Of a DNA stretch of 64,000 nucleotides, positions 28,101 through 36,065 are shown piece by piece. Every line of letters begins with the position of its first letter. Within the stretch, counting starts at the first letter, position 1. Origin of the DNA: G963668655 sp963668655 (lineage in GTDB: Bacteria > Myxococcota_A > SURF-8); assembly GCA_963668655.2 (NCBI GenBank), contig CAXXPQ010000004.1, positions 62,001 to 126,000 on the forward strand. Direction: 5' to 3'. Position numbers and translations under genes: made by a program. The notes under the pieces are model-generated. The model had not been told where the DNA came from. It made no database searches and was given only the letters and a program-made list of their open reading frames with translations.

Positions 28101-31100
28101 TAATTCTTTCCACTAGGATCGGCGAAGCATTCATGGGAATCCGGTCCCAGGGAACGACAGGCTCCAAGCACGCAAGTATCGTCGTAAGACGAACAGTCCG
28201 GGGAGGGACCGGGTTGGCAACTTCCATTCTGACAGGCATCTCCCGCCGTACAGCCATTCCAATCCGCGTTGCAGGGTGTTCCGTTTTTCGGCGCGGGGTT
28301 CGGATAGCAATCGTAGGTATCCACGCCGGTGGAGCGACAGGCTCCTTCGTTGCAGGTATCCGTTTGCTCCGAACAGTCGGGCATCGCACCGGGAATGCAC
28401 TCCCCGTTATTGCAAATATCGTTTTGCGTGCAGCCGTTGGAATCCGCGTTGCACGGATCGCCGTTATGCGGAATCGGGTTGGAGGAGCAGGTATAGGAAT
28501 CCGGCCCCGTGGAAGTGCAAACACCCACGTTGCAGGCGTCCGTATAGTCCGAACAGTCCGGAGGCCCGCCGAAGGTGCAGGTGCCGTTCACGCAGACGTC
28601 GCCCACGGTGCAGCCGTTGTCATCCCGATTGCAGGAGGTTCCCGACTGCGGCTGCTTGATGCACATGTATCCGCCACCGCCGTTCGGCTGGCAGACGCCG
28701 ATATTGCATGCGTCGTCTTCCTCCGAACAATCCACCGAATCTCCCGGCGTACAGATCCCACCGTGACAGGCGTCGCCGACGGTACAGGGATTCGAATCCG
28801 CGTCGCAGGAATCGTTTTCGTGATCGGTCGGATCCTTCACGCACTCATGGGTGTTTTCGCCGGTGGAGCTACAGACGCCGGTGTTGCAGATATCGTTTTC
28901 CGCTGAACAATCCGGAATCCCGCCCGGCCGGCAGATACCTTCATGGCAGGCGTCATCCCGCGTACAGCCGTTGTCGTCCGCATTGCAGGAATCGCCCTCG
29001 TGTCCCTCTGCCGACTTGACGCAGACGTGGCTTTCCGCACCGGTGGACTGGCAGACGCCGGTGTTGCAGGCATCGTTTTCCGCCGAGCAATCCGGCGCCT
29101 CCGTTCCCGGGACGCAATCGCCTTCCACGCAATGGTCCCCCAGGGTGCAGCCATCGTCGTCCGCGTTGCAGGGATCTCCCTCGTGGCCGTCGGGATCGTC
29201 CACGCAGGCATAGGTATTGTCGCCCGTGCTCTGGCAGATGCCCGCATTGCAGGCGTCGTTTTCCCCGCTGCAATCCGGCTCCTCGCCGGGCATGCAGTGG
29301 CCATCCGCGCAGGCATCATCCTGGGTGCATCCGTTCGAATCCGCGTTGCAGGCCGCTCCGTTGCGGGGAACGGGATCCTGGGCGCATTCATATGTTTCCG
29401 GCGACAGGCTGTGACAGACGCCCACATTGCAGATGTCCGTCTGTTCCGAACAGTCGGGAACGCTTCCGGCCTCGCACGTTCCGAGGTTGCAGGTATCGCC
29501 TACGGTGCAGCCGTCCGAATCCGCATCGCAGGGCTCGCCGTGCAGGGGAAGAGGGTTCTTCTCGCAGCGAAATTCGTTCAATCCCTCCGAACGGCATTCG
29601 CCCACGTTGCAGGCGTCGCCTTCCGTGGAGCAATCCACCGCGCTTCCCGCCTCGCACGAACCATTGTCGCAATAGTCATCCACGGTGCAACCGTCCCAAT
29701 CGGCGTTGCAGGCGTGCCCGTTCTTCGGCAGGGGATCCTTGACGCAGGAATAGGCGTCCGCGCCATCCGAACGGCAGACACCCAAGTTGCATTCGTCCTC
29801 CTGTCCCGAACAATCCGGGACGTTTCCGACCGCGCAGGTTCCGGATTGGCAAGTATCACCCACGGTGCAGCCGCTTCCGTCCGCGTCGCAAGCCCCGCTC
29901 TCGTTGATGGGCTGGCAGCCGTCACAGCAGGCTGAAACACCCGAGCAAGAACAGCCGTCGCCCAGGCAGACCCCGCCCTGGCAGGTATCCGGTCCCGTGT
30001 CCGGGTTACCGTCATTGCAGGAGTCGCCCTCGTAGGCGCTGCCGTCCACCGCGCATTCGTAGGAGAGAAAGTCGATGGACACGCAGACGCCGTCTCCGCA
30101 CGCACCGTCCAAATGACTACAATCCGGTGCGGATCCCGGTACGCAAGCGCCATCGATGCAGGTGTCATTCCGGGTGCATCCATTGGAATCCGCGTTGCAG
30201 TCGCCTCCCTGGTTACGCGGCTGGCAGCCGTCACAGCAGATATCCACCACGGAACAGACGCAACCGTCTCCCACGCAATTGCCGTTCAGGCAAACGTCCG
30301 GACCGGTTTCCGGGTTTTCGTCGTCACAGTCCCAGCCGTTTTTCGGTTCGGGATCCTTTCCGCAGGAAAAGGAATCGGGACCGGAGGAAATGCACGCACC
30401 TGCGTTGCAGTCGTCTTCTTCGGCGGAACAATCCGGCGCGTCTCCCGGAATGCAAAATCCCAGGGAGCAGCTATCGCCCACGGTGCAGCCATTGCCATCG
30501 GCGTCGCATGCGCCGCTCTCATTGATGGGCTGGCAGCCGTCGCAACAGGAGGTGATTCCCGAACAGGCGCAACCGTCACCCAGGCAGTAACCGCCCTGAC
30601 AGGTGTCCGGGCCCGTCTCTGGATTGTCGTCGTCGCATTCCTGGTTTTCGTGGCCTTCCGGATCTTTGACGCAGACGTAATCGGTTTCGTCAAGCGGCTG
30701 GCAGACACCGGTGTTGCACGCATCGGAAAGAAAGGAGCAATCGGCGGGATCGCCCGGAGCGCAGGCTCCTTCCCGGCAGGCGTCGCCCACCGTGCAGGGA
30801 TCATCGTCCGCGTGACAGGGCTCGCCGTCGTTGGCGACCATGGCCTCACATCGATCTTCCTCGTCATTGCAGGACGGCGCCTGGCAGACCGGATCGGTCA
30901 CGACCCCGCCGCAGTCCCGCTCCACGCCGTCGGTGCAGATTCCGTCCCGACAGCTTTCGTCCAGCGTACAGAACAACCCGTCGTTGCACAATGTCCCATT
31001 CGCAAGGCCGCTCCATTCCTCCGGATTCGCCGAATCGCAGACCAGGCAATCGTTTTCCGGATTGTGCTCGCCTTCCCGGATGCATTGCCCGCCGATCAGA

Positions 31101-34003
31101 CACCAGCCATTTTCCACCACGTTTCCGCATTCTCCGTCCACGCAGGCCGTCCGCGTACAAGCGTAGGCATCTCCCGGGCAGATTTGGCAGGCATCTCCGC
31201 AGTTCATGGGATCGTCCACCGGATAGCATTCCATGCCGCAGCGGTGGTACTGGTCATTACAGACGAAATCGCACTGGTGGTAGATGCATGCGGGCGCGGC
31301 GTTTTCCGGCGCGGAGCAGTTGTAGGCGACGTTTTCGCCGTCATCGATGAGCCCGTTGCAGTCGTTGTCCAGATAATCGCACTTTTCCACGCCCATGTTC
31401 GAAAGCTGACAGGGATACTCGCAGTCATTGGGATCGTCATCCACATCCCACATGTTCGGCGGACAGGATTTTCCCTGTCCGGAGAGCGCATAATCCGTAC
31501 TCGCCCCAAGATAGGAATCGCTCGTAACCCGCAGGGTTCCGTTGAAAGCTACGGGTTCGTCGTAGGGCTCGGCAGGTTCCTCGGGATAGAAGGTTACATC
31601 GACGTAAAATGCGTTCCGGTCGTTCGGCAACAGCTCGAACGGAAGCGTCTGGACCGGCGGCAAGAGTACGAAAGTTCCTTCTCCGGCCACGATCGCCAGG
31701 GATTCGATGGTCAACACACCGTTGTAACCGACGTTCGTCAGTTCGATGCGCTCGGTCCGGTGGCCGCCGAAGTAGGTTTCCTCGAATTCAGCGCCGTCCT
31801 GTGGCTCGAAGCCGATATGCTGGTCCGTGGCCTCGCCGCGAAGCTGCACGGAATAAGTGGAACGCAGCGGGTCGTCGCTGGCGATGTCCAGACGGCCTTC
31901 ATCCACGCCGCCGTTGATGATGGGCGAATAGTACACGGTGACCATCCGGCTCTGGAAGGGCTGCAATAAAATCGCCCCGCCTCCAGATACCGAAAACTCG
32001 TTGTTTCCGGAATTCAGAGCCACATCCGCGCCGATAACCGTAAGCGCCAGATCCCCCGCGTTGCGAACGCGGATATCCAGAGATCGATGGCCGTTCAAGG
32101 GAACCGGACCGAAATCGACGGCGTCCGCGAATTCGGGATCGTCCGGCCGGGTGACCTCGATTTCCGGGGCTACACCCTGCCCGTTCACGTTCACACTCCC
32201 TTCCGCCAGGCCGGGGTCGTCCGTTGTGAACCTCACGAAATGGTTGATGTTTCCTCTCCGGTCGGGAGTGAACAGCACCGTAACGGAATGTTCGTCGCCC
32301 GGTCCCAGGAAAATATCCTCCAATACGTCGTCCTCGGCGAAGGCCAATACCTCCGCGCCCTCGTCGAAGGAGATATCCAGGATCGTCACGCTCGTCGTTC
32401 CCTCGTTCGTAAATGTCACAGGAAGTTCGGAGGTTTCGTTGACCCGCGTAGGGTCGAAATCCAGTTGCGCGGGCGTGGCGGCTATCTGGGCAGCGGAAGC
32501 GCGGCCTGTAAGATCGATAACGAAAGGCGTTCCGTCGTGGCTGTTGCTGACGATGTGGATCCGTCCCGTGAATTCGCCGACCTCAGAAGAAGCGAAGGTC
32601 ACGCGCATGGCCACGGTCTCGTTTGCTCCCAGATGCACGTCCCCGCCCGTCCAGGAAAAGGTTTCCAAGCCGAAGACATCCGTGGGGTCGAGAACCAGCG
32701 CCGGTTCCTGGACGACCAGATCTCCTCCGCCGATGTTCTGGAGGGTCAGATTCACTCCCGCCGATTCGCTCAGGCGATGGGTTCCGAAATCGAGTTGATG
32801 GCCCTCGACAAGCGTAAAGACCCGCAACAGCGGAGCAACCCCGGTGCAGGTCACCGGGACGTAAAAAGTGCCTTCCACGGGATCGTTGCTTTCGATCACC
32901 ACGCGATCGGAATACTCTCCGATATCGGGTGGATGGCAGGTCACGGCCACGCCCCGGCTCTGTCCCTTGCCAAGATAAAGCGGATAGGTCGGCTCCGCCA
33001 GTTCAAAAACCGGGGAGTCCATCGTTTCGATGCGCACGGATCCGATCTCCAGAACGGCGTTGTCGGAATCCGCGCCGGGAACGTTCCGAAGAGTCAACTC
33101 CCGCTCCACGGCCGCGCCGCCCACCGTGGCTTCTCCCATGGCGAGGGGATTGGGGTTTGCTTCGATATCCGGCGTTCCGGCCTCCTGGGTAAGAAACATC
33201 ACGCGAAACAGGCCGTCCGGATCGTCCGAATCCACTTTGACAAGCCCTTCGTCGATACCCGGATCCACGGAGGCGTAAATGACGTCGATGCGCAGATCCA
33301 CCGTGCTGTTATTGAGCACCTGCGGAAATTCCGGCAGGGTTCCGAAACGAAACTCGCTGGAATCACTTACGATCTCAACGCCTCTGATGGTCAGCGGATG
33401 ATTGTCGCACTGATTGCGAAGCACAAGGGTCCGTAGCACTTCCGTCTGGAAAGGCGCATTGCCGAAATCGAGAACCTGCTGTCCGGTAATCTGCGGTCCC
33501 AGATCGCAATCCGCCGGTTCCGCGTCCGGCTCCTCGTCTGTTTCCGTATCCGGTTCGAAATCATCGTCCGGATCCGTATCGCCATCGGGATCCGTATCGA
33601 TATCGCCGTCCGGATCGTCGTCATCGTCGCCGTCTGTGGGGATTTCCGCGTCGCCGTCCGCGCTCTCGCCGTCGCCGTCCGTGTCACCGTCCGGAACGGC
33701 GGAACAGGCGCACTGGTCCGTACAATAGCCGCCATCCGAGCACTCGCTGTCCCAGGCACATTCTCCCAATCCGATACACGGATGGAGCGTCTCATCCAGA
33801 CACAACCCGCTGTGACAGGCCTGCCCTTCCGGACAATCCGCGTCGTAATCGCAGAACTCGATCGGGTAGTCGAAATCACCGATCTCCAGATCCCCATCGG
33901 GCAACCCGTCCGCTCCTCCGACATCGACACAACCGGATAAAAACATGGACAGCGACACGGCCCATAGCACGAACGCCAGCGAGAGGCTTCTATTTATCGA
34001 CAT
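25172..34003 (-). CDS. Very large Cys-rich surface lipoprotein with HYDIN-type domains and sixteen ~40-60-residue Cys repeats
   Basis: 2943 residues from the Met at 34003, chosen because a good lipoprotein signal follows (SLSMFLSGC, lipid Cys 25). A DGD/acidic spacer comes next, then several HYDIN/choice-of-anchor-D beta domains (QVLDFGNAPFQTEVLRTLVL, VDFGPVPLNGHRSLDIRV and others). One MopE-like motif (CDYLDNDCNGLIDDGE) follows. Sixteen repeats of the form DCS..xDACNxGVCxSxG...CxxDPxxxNGxxCNADxNGCTxxDxC are next, then a long Cys-rich region of irregular EGF-like spacing and a C-terminal beta domain. All these features predict an extracellular, disulphide-rich, probably adhesive or structural protein. 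No enzyme motif was found. A near-consensus promoter lies upstream. Confidence 0.85.
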   Translation of the reverse strand: MSINRSLSLAFVLWAVSLSMFLSGCVDVGGADGLPDGDLEIGDFDYPIEFCDYDADCPEGQACHSGLCLDETLHPCIGLGECAWDSECSDGGYCTDQCACSAVPDGDTDGDGESADGDAEIPTDGDDDDDPDGDIDTDPDGDTDPDDDFEPDTETDEEPDAEPADCDLGPQITGQQVLDFGNAPFQTEVLRTLVLRNQCDNHPLTIRGVEIVSDSSEFRFGTLPEFPQVLNNSTVDLRIDVIYASVDPGIDEGLVKVDSDDPDGLFRVMFLTQEAGTPDIEANPNPLAMGEATVGGAAVERELTLRNVPGADSDNAVLEIGSVRIETMDSPVFELAEPTYPLYLGKGQSRGVAVTCHPPDIGEYSDRVVIESNDPVEGTFYVPVTCTGVAPLLRVFTLVEGHQLDFGTHRLSESAGVNLTLQNIGGGDLVVQEPALVLDPTDVFGLETFSWTGGDVHLGANETVAMRVTFASSEVGEFTGRIHIVSNSHDGTPFVIDLTGRASAAQIAATPAQLDFDPTRVNETSELPVTFTNEGTTSVTILDISFDEGAEVLAFAEDDVLEDIFLGPGDEHSVTVLFTPDRRGNINHFVRFTTDDPGLAEGSVNVNGQGVAPEIEVTRPDDPEFADAVDFGPVPLNGHRSLDIRVRNAGDLALTVIGADVALNSGNNEFSVSGGGAILLQPFQSRMVTVYYSPIINGGVDEGRLDIASDDPLRSTYSVQLRGEATDQHIGFEPQDGAEFEETYFGGHRTERIELTNVGYNGVLTIESLAIVAGEGTFVLLPPVQTLPFELLPNDRNAFYVDVTFYPEEPAEPYDEPVAFNGTLRVTSDSYLGASTDYALSGQGKSCPPNMWDVDDDPNDCEYPCQLSNMGVEKCDYLDNDCNGLIDDGENVAYNCSAPENAAPACIYHQCDFVCNDQYHRCGMECYPVDDPMNCGDACQICPGDAYACTRTACVDGECGNVVENGWCLIGGQCIREGEHNPENDCLVCDSANPEEWSGLANGTLCNDGLFCTLDESCRDGICTDGVERDCGGVVTDPVCQAPSCNDEEDRCEAMVANDGEPCHADDDPCTVGDACREGACAPGDPADCSFLSDACNTGVCQPLDETDYVCVKDPEGHENQECDDDNPETGPDTCQGGYCLGDGCACSGITSCCDGCQPINESGACDADGNGCTVGDSCSLGFCIPGDAPDCSAEEDDCNAGACISSGPDSFSCGKDPEPKNGWDCDDENPETGPDVCLNGNCVGDGCVCSVVDICCDGCQPRNQGGDCNADSNGCTRNDTCIDGACVPGSAPDCSHLDGACGDGVCVSIDFLSYECAVDGSAYEGDSCNDGNPDTGPDTCQGGVCLGDGCSCSGVSACCDGCQPINESGACDADGSGCTVGDTCQSGTCAVGNVPDCSGQEDECNLGVCRSDGADAYSCVKDPLPKNGHACNADWDGCTVDDYCDNGSCEAGSAVDCSTEGDACNVGECRSEGLNEFRCEKNPLPLHGEPCDADSDGCTVGDTCNLGTCEAGSVPDCSEQTDICNVGVCHSLSPETYECAQDPVPRNGAACNADSNGCTQDDACADGHCMPGEEPDCSGENDACNAGICQSTGDNTYACVDDPDGHEGDPCNADDDGCTLGDHCVEGDCVPGTEAPDCSAENDACNTGVCQSTGAESHVCVKSAEGHEGDSCNADDNGCTRDDACHEGICRPGGIPDCSAENDICNTGVCSSTGENTHECVKDPTDHENDSCDADSNPCTVGDACHGGICTPGDSVDCSEEDDACNIGVCQPNGGGGYMCIKQPQSGTSCNRDDNGCTVGDVCVNGTCTFGGPPDCSDYTDACNVGVCTSTGPDSYTCSSNPIPHNGDPCNADSNGCTQNDICNNGECIPGAMPDCSEQTDTCNEGACRSTGVDTYDCYPNPAPKNGTPCNADWNGCTAGDACQNGSCQPGPSPDCSSYDDTCVLGACRSLGPDSHECFADPSGKNYEACNADSNGCTVGDSCYNGQCYTGTPPDCSGESDQCNTGVCHSLGDQNYECQKNPIPHNGDSCNVDDSGCTQDDTCSGGICVPGSAPDCSAWSGPCKDGVCQSTGVNSYACTSDVESKNGELCNADSSGCTYDDYCSNGLCIVGYEPDCGECGDQCNTGYCNSTGDNAYECLLDSTSHNGQNCVVDGHGDGWYGYGDDGPGCLDTEDPIAEQRDYFCSGGNCTYSVLQTRECDPMDNFSGGGDNPGCGIDPDYVQEDYYANSAGACVVTMQNCLEKNCDDQDVCSPLCEGDISYSYKDFYVNASTGNCVSALGSAIDNCATKLSTDTDNGPNIFDVGGIVTDYTGCEDGACTITEYADYCEGDTVYEYGALGAGITGPTAYDCAANEYDFCLDENLLYRADYACIGEPGYCQFLGNALVQDCSIGGDACDAPELCGTTLNGCGYIERSCSSAECQANLFDVDSSREYCTSCGLQWALGGEVAPLDCCGDDTLEIVRLCTDQSDNGDCGWDTLACCYYETDCVDHNGNCVDSNTCTGFGTSGQKSYCVEGSWKDLDVTREYCEADGCGFTWVEDVSKCCGDDPGEDFEQPETEGSGCCYNGEILESGVSSGSVLCLDGLLYDCNGAAADDSELSAHIPTCGRYAGLFCSGTNTWGAFADPECGCIEDADCATGVCKYDYDGSGSWCAPATQCLHDGTAYADGQIAPDCWGSHNLATCMSGTWIEQSCGPADPCAEYYCSGGSCYSMNLSSNTLCDPNPKCSSGAGDGNFDSGGDMLCAGYCDGNGNCDWAKDCEDCSDDFSNATGTCSNNECVIGECTEGYSNCDANPSDCETLLDSDPVCLNAVSLGALDGDEYAGTLCPTECKTGPSRTGYGERWYKIYMEEESNCPADIRLRAQLQSPPGMDYDLYLYEPCGTLRDSSVNGAGEMDEVTHYISEGWLGHSDSTWMYLQIKFFSGDSCEEWTLQTKGGCPDGWD
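27560..30790 (-). repeat. Coding repeat array: sixteen Cys-rich units in the giant lipoprotein
   Basis: Sixteen units begin with DCS or DCG followed by ...CNxGVC (for example DCSAENDACNTGVCQS, DCSEQTDICNVGVCHS, DCSDYTDACNVGVCTS). Each carries about eight cysteines and an NGCTxxDxC core. Units differ at many positions, so the array is old. Boundaries are approximate. Confidence 0.75.
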
Positions 34004-34088
34004 GACAATCCCTTCCCTTCTCGGGAATTCCGAATTGATAACATTTCCGCATACTTGGCGAGTCATTGAAGTCTTTTCCCACGTTTCG

Positions 34089-34117
34089 ATTATTCACGAA
34101 ATCCGGTGAAATGTCAA
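34089..34117 (-). promoter_or_regulatory. Promoter of the giant Cys-rich lipoprotein
   Basis: On the minus strand TTGACA (34117-34112), 17 bp, AATAAT (34094-34089), about 85 bp before the start codon at 34003. Confidence 0.72.
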
Positions 34118-34230
34118 TTCCATCTTTGCCTTGTGAGGTCACCCGGTCATCCGGACGATCCATTGATTATCACTTGGGAATTGATCTTCCTGTCGATCGT
34201 GTTGTCTGAATTGAGAAAAACGGAGACTCC

Positions 34231-34244
34231 TTGACCTGGATCAA
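34231..34244 (+). promoter_or_regulatory. FNR/CRP-family-like palindromic site
   Basis: TTGACCTGGATCAA differs by one base from the FNR consensus TTGATnnnnATCAA. It lies 84 bp before the ATG of the [4Fe-4S] protein, a position suitable for activation. It could instead overlap a -35 element, but no matching -10 was found 17 bp downstream. Confidence 0.5.
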
Positions 34245-34327
34245 TGCGAACTTTCTCGGAATATCATAATGTTTCCATAGGATCGTTGGAATGAAACGAC
34301 GTGAAATTTCCAATATGGAGACGAGAT

Positions 34328-35062
34328 ATGCCGCAGGTACGAAAAATCATTTTGATCGACGAGGACAAATGCACCGGTTGCGGCCAATGCATCATCGATT
34401 GCGCCGAGGGAGCGTTGAAGATCGTAAACGGAAAAGCCAAGCTGGTTTCCGAAATCTATTGCGACGGCCTGGGCGCCTGCCTGGGTTCCTGTCCGGAAGA
34501 CGCGCTGACGCTGGTGGTGCGGGAGGCGGAAGCCTTCGATGAAGCCGCGGTGGAAGAATATCTCCAACGGGAAAAGGAAAAACCGGCGGAGTCCATGGCC
34601 TGCGGCTGCTCCGGAAGTATGATTCGTTCTTTCACGCCCGCCGAGATCGCCTCCGCTCCCCCGGCCGCTTCATCTCCGGGAGTTTCCGCCCTGGGACAGT
34701 GGCCGGTGCAACTGCGCCTGTTGCCCTTGGGCGGCTCGCTGTACGACGGAAAAGATCTGCTGCTGCTGGCCGACTGTACGGCCGTGGCCGATCCCAATCT
34801 TCATCGAAACCGTATCGTGGGCCGCACCGTCATCATGACCTGCCCCAAGTTGGACGATATGGACGAATCCATCCGACGTCTCTCGGAAATCCTCGCCAAT
34901 CCCTACCGCTCGCTGACCATTGCGATCATGGAAGTTCCCTGCTGCTCCGGATTGTTGCATATCGCGCAAGAAGCCCTGAAAATCGTGGGAAAGGACAGAT
35001 CGGCGAAAATCGTGAAAATCAGCATCAAAGGCGACGTTCTGCCTTCGGATATCGCTTTCTGA
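34328..35062 (+). CDS. Ferredoxin-like [4Fe-4S] protein with C-terminal uncharacterised domain
   Basis: 244 residues from the ATG at 34328 (GGAG seven bases before; an upstream in-frame ATG at 34301 has no such signal). The N-terminus holds ferredoxin-type clusters: CTGCGQCIIDC, then YCDGLGACLGSCPEDA. A further Cys motif MACGCSGS lies near residue 100. The C-terminal ~130 residues (WPVQLRLLPLGGSLYDGKDLLLLADCTAVADPN ... MEVPCCSGL) are typical of a conserved anaerobe family annotated only as 4Fe-4S binding protein. It is probably a cytoplasmic redox protein. The FNR-like palindrome upstream would fit expression at low oxygen. Confidence 0.8.
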   Translation: MPQVRKIILIDEDKCTGCGQCIIDCAEGALKIVNGKAKLVSEIYCDGLGACLGSCPEDALTLVVREAEAFDEAAVEEYLQREKEKPAESMACGCSGSMIRSFTPAEIASAPPAASSPGVSALGQWPVQLRLLPLGGSLYDGKDLLLLADCTAVADPNLHRNRIVGRTVIMTCPKLDDMDESIRRLSEILANPYRSLTIAIMEVPCCSGLLHIAQEALKIVGKDRSAKIVKISIKGDVLPSDIAF

Positions 35063-35202
35063 CGCCTTCTTGCTCCGCGCCTCGACGCTTGCCGGAAATC
35101 CCCGACTTTTCCGGAAAAACTTCTTCGGAAATCCGAAAGAATCTTGCCATCGTCTCATTTCCAGAGCATGGTTTTTTCCACCCTCATCCATGCAGAAGCA
35201 AA

Positions 35203-35231
35203 TTGACCCCGCAAAACTTCCATGTTATAAA
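35203..35231 (+). promoter_or_regulatory. Promoter of the sirtuin gene
   Basis: TTGACC at 35203-35208, 17-bp spacer, TATAAA at 35226-35231, 38 bp before the ATG at 35270. Confidence 0.7.
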
Positions 35232-35269
35232 CCTTCCGTCATAAAACCGTCCCACGCAAGGGCTTCGTC

Positions 35270-36025
35270 ATGACCATCGACACCATCGCCAAAGCGGCCG
35301 AAATCATTGCAGAATCCAAAATCGCCATCGCGCTTACCGGCGCGGGGATTTCCGTGGACAGCGGCGTGCCCGATTTCCGAAGTCCGGGCGGACTCTGGGA
35401 ACGCTACGATCCCATGGAATACGCCCATATTCAGTCGTTCCATTCCAACCCGGAACGCGTGTGGAATCTGATTCACGAGATGCGGGATGTCATGGGAAGC
35501 GCCGCGCCAAATCCGGCCCACCGGGCTCTGGCCGAATTGGAAGCCATGCATCAACTGGACGCGATCATCACCCAGAATATCGATAATTTGCACCAGGAAG
35601 CGGGTTCCCGGGATGTCATTGAGTTTCACGGAAACGCCAAGCGCTTCGTCTGTCTTGAATGTGAAAAGCGTTACGGGCGCGCCGATATCGAAAGCGGCCT
35701 GATGGGCGACCCGCCCCGCTGCGACTGCGGGCGCATCCTGAAGCCGGACTTCATCTTCTTCGGAGAAGCCATCCCCCGGGACGCCTTGACACGATCTTTC
35801 GATTTGGCGAGCAAGGCGGATGTCATGCTCATTCTGGGAACCAGCGCCCAGGTGGCTCCGGCGAACATGCTGCCCTCGCTGGTGCTCCAGGGCGGCGGCC
35901 GATTGATCGAGATAAATCTGGAACGAACGCATCTGAGCCGGGAATCGAACACGTTGCATATTTCAGGCTCCACAACCGTCGTGTTGCCGGAAATCGTGGA
36001 AAAAATCAAGAGGCATACGTTATAA
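35270..36025 (+). CDS. cobB: NAD-dependent protein deacylase (Sir2 family)
   Basis: 251 residues, the usual bacterial sirtuin size. The NAD site is GAGISVDSGVPDFRSPGGLW and QNIDNLHQEAG; the catalytic His is in EFHGN. The structural zinc site is formed by CLEC and CDCG in VCLECEKRYGRA...PPRCDCGRILKPDFIFFGE. It removes acyl groups from protein lysines using NAD. It has its own promoter. The downstream dehydrogenase operon starts 40 bp later on the same strand and may share its transcript. Confidence 0.93.
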   Translation: MTIDTIAKAAEIIAESKIAIALTGAGISVDSGVPDFRSPGGLWERYDPMEYAHIQSFHSNPERVWNLIHEMRDVMGSAAPNPAHRALAELEAMHQLDAIITQNIDNLHQEAGSRDVIEFHGNAKRFVCLECEKRYGRADIESGLMGDPPRCDCGRILKPDFIFFGEAIPRDALTRSFDLASKADVMLILGTSAQVAPANMLPSLVLQGGGRLIEINLERTHLSRESNTLHISGSTTVVLPEIVEKIKRHTL

Positions 36026-36065
36026 GACACCAATCGCGCGATCGAATCATGAAAGGGATCAGGGA

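Larger units (their letters stand above)
34004..34327. other. Divergent intergenic region
   Basis: 324 bp between the giant lipoprotein (minus) and the Fe-S protein (plus). It holds the minus-strand promoter at 34089-34117 and the FNR-like palindrome at 34231-34244, listed separately. No gene was seen. Confidence 0.5.

Noticed and set aside
25070..28906. A 1278-codon plus-strand open frame opposite the giant Cys-rich gene
   Set aside because: The same antisense effect. The Cys codons of the real gene become Ala/Thr in the complementary frame and avoid stops.
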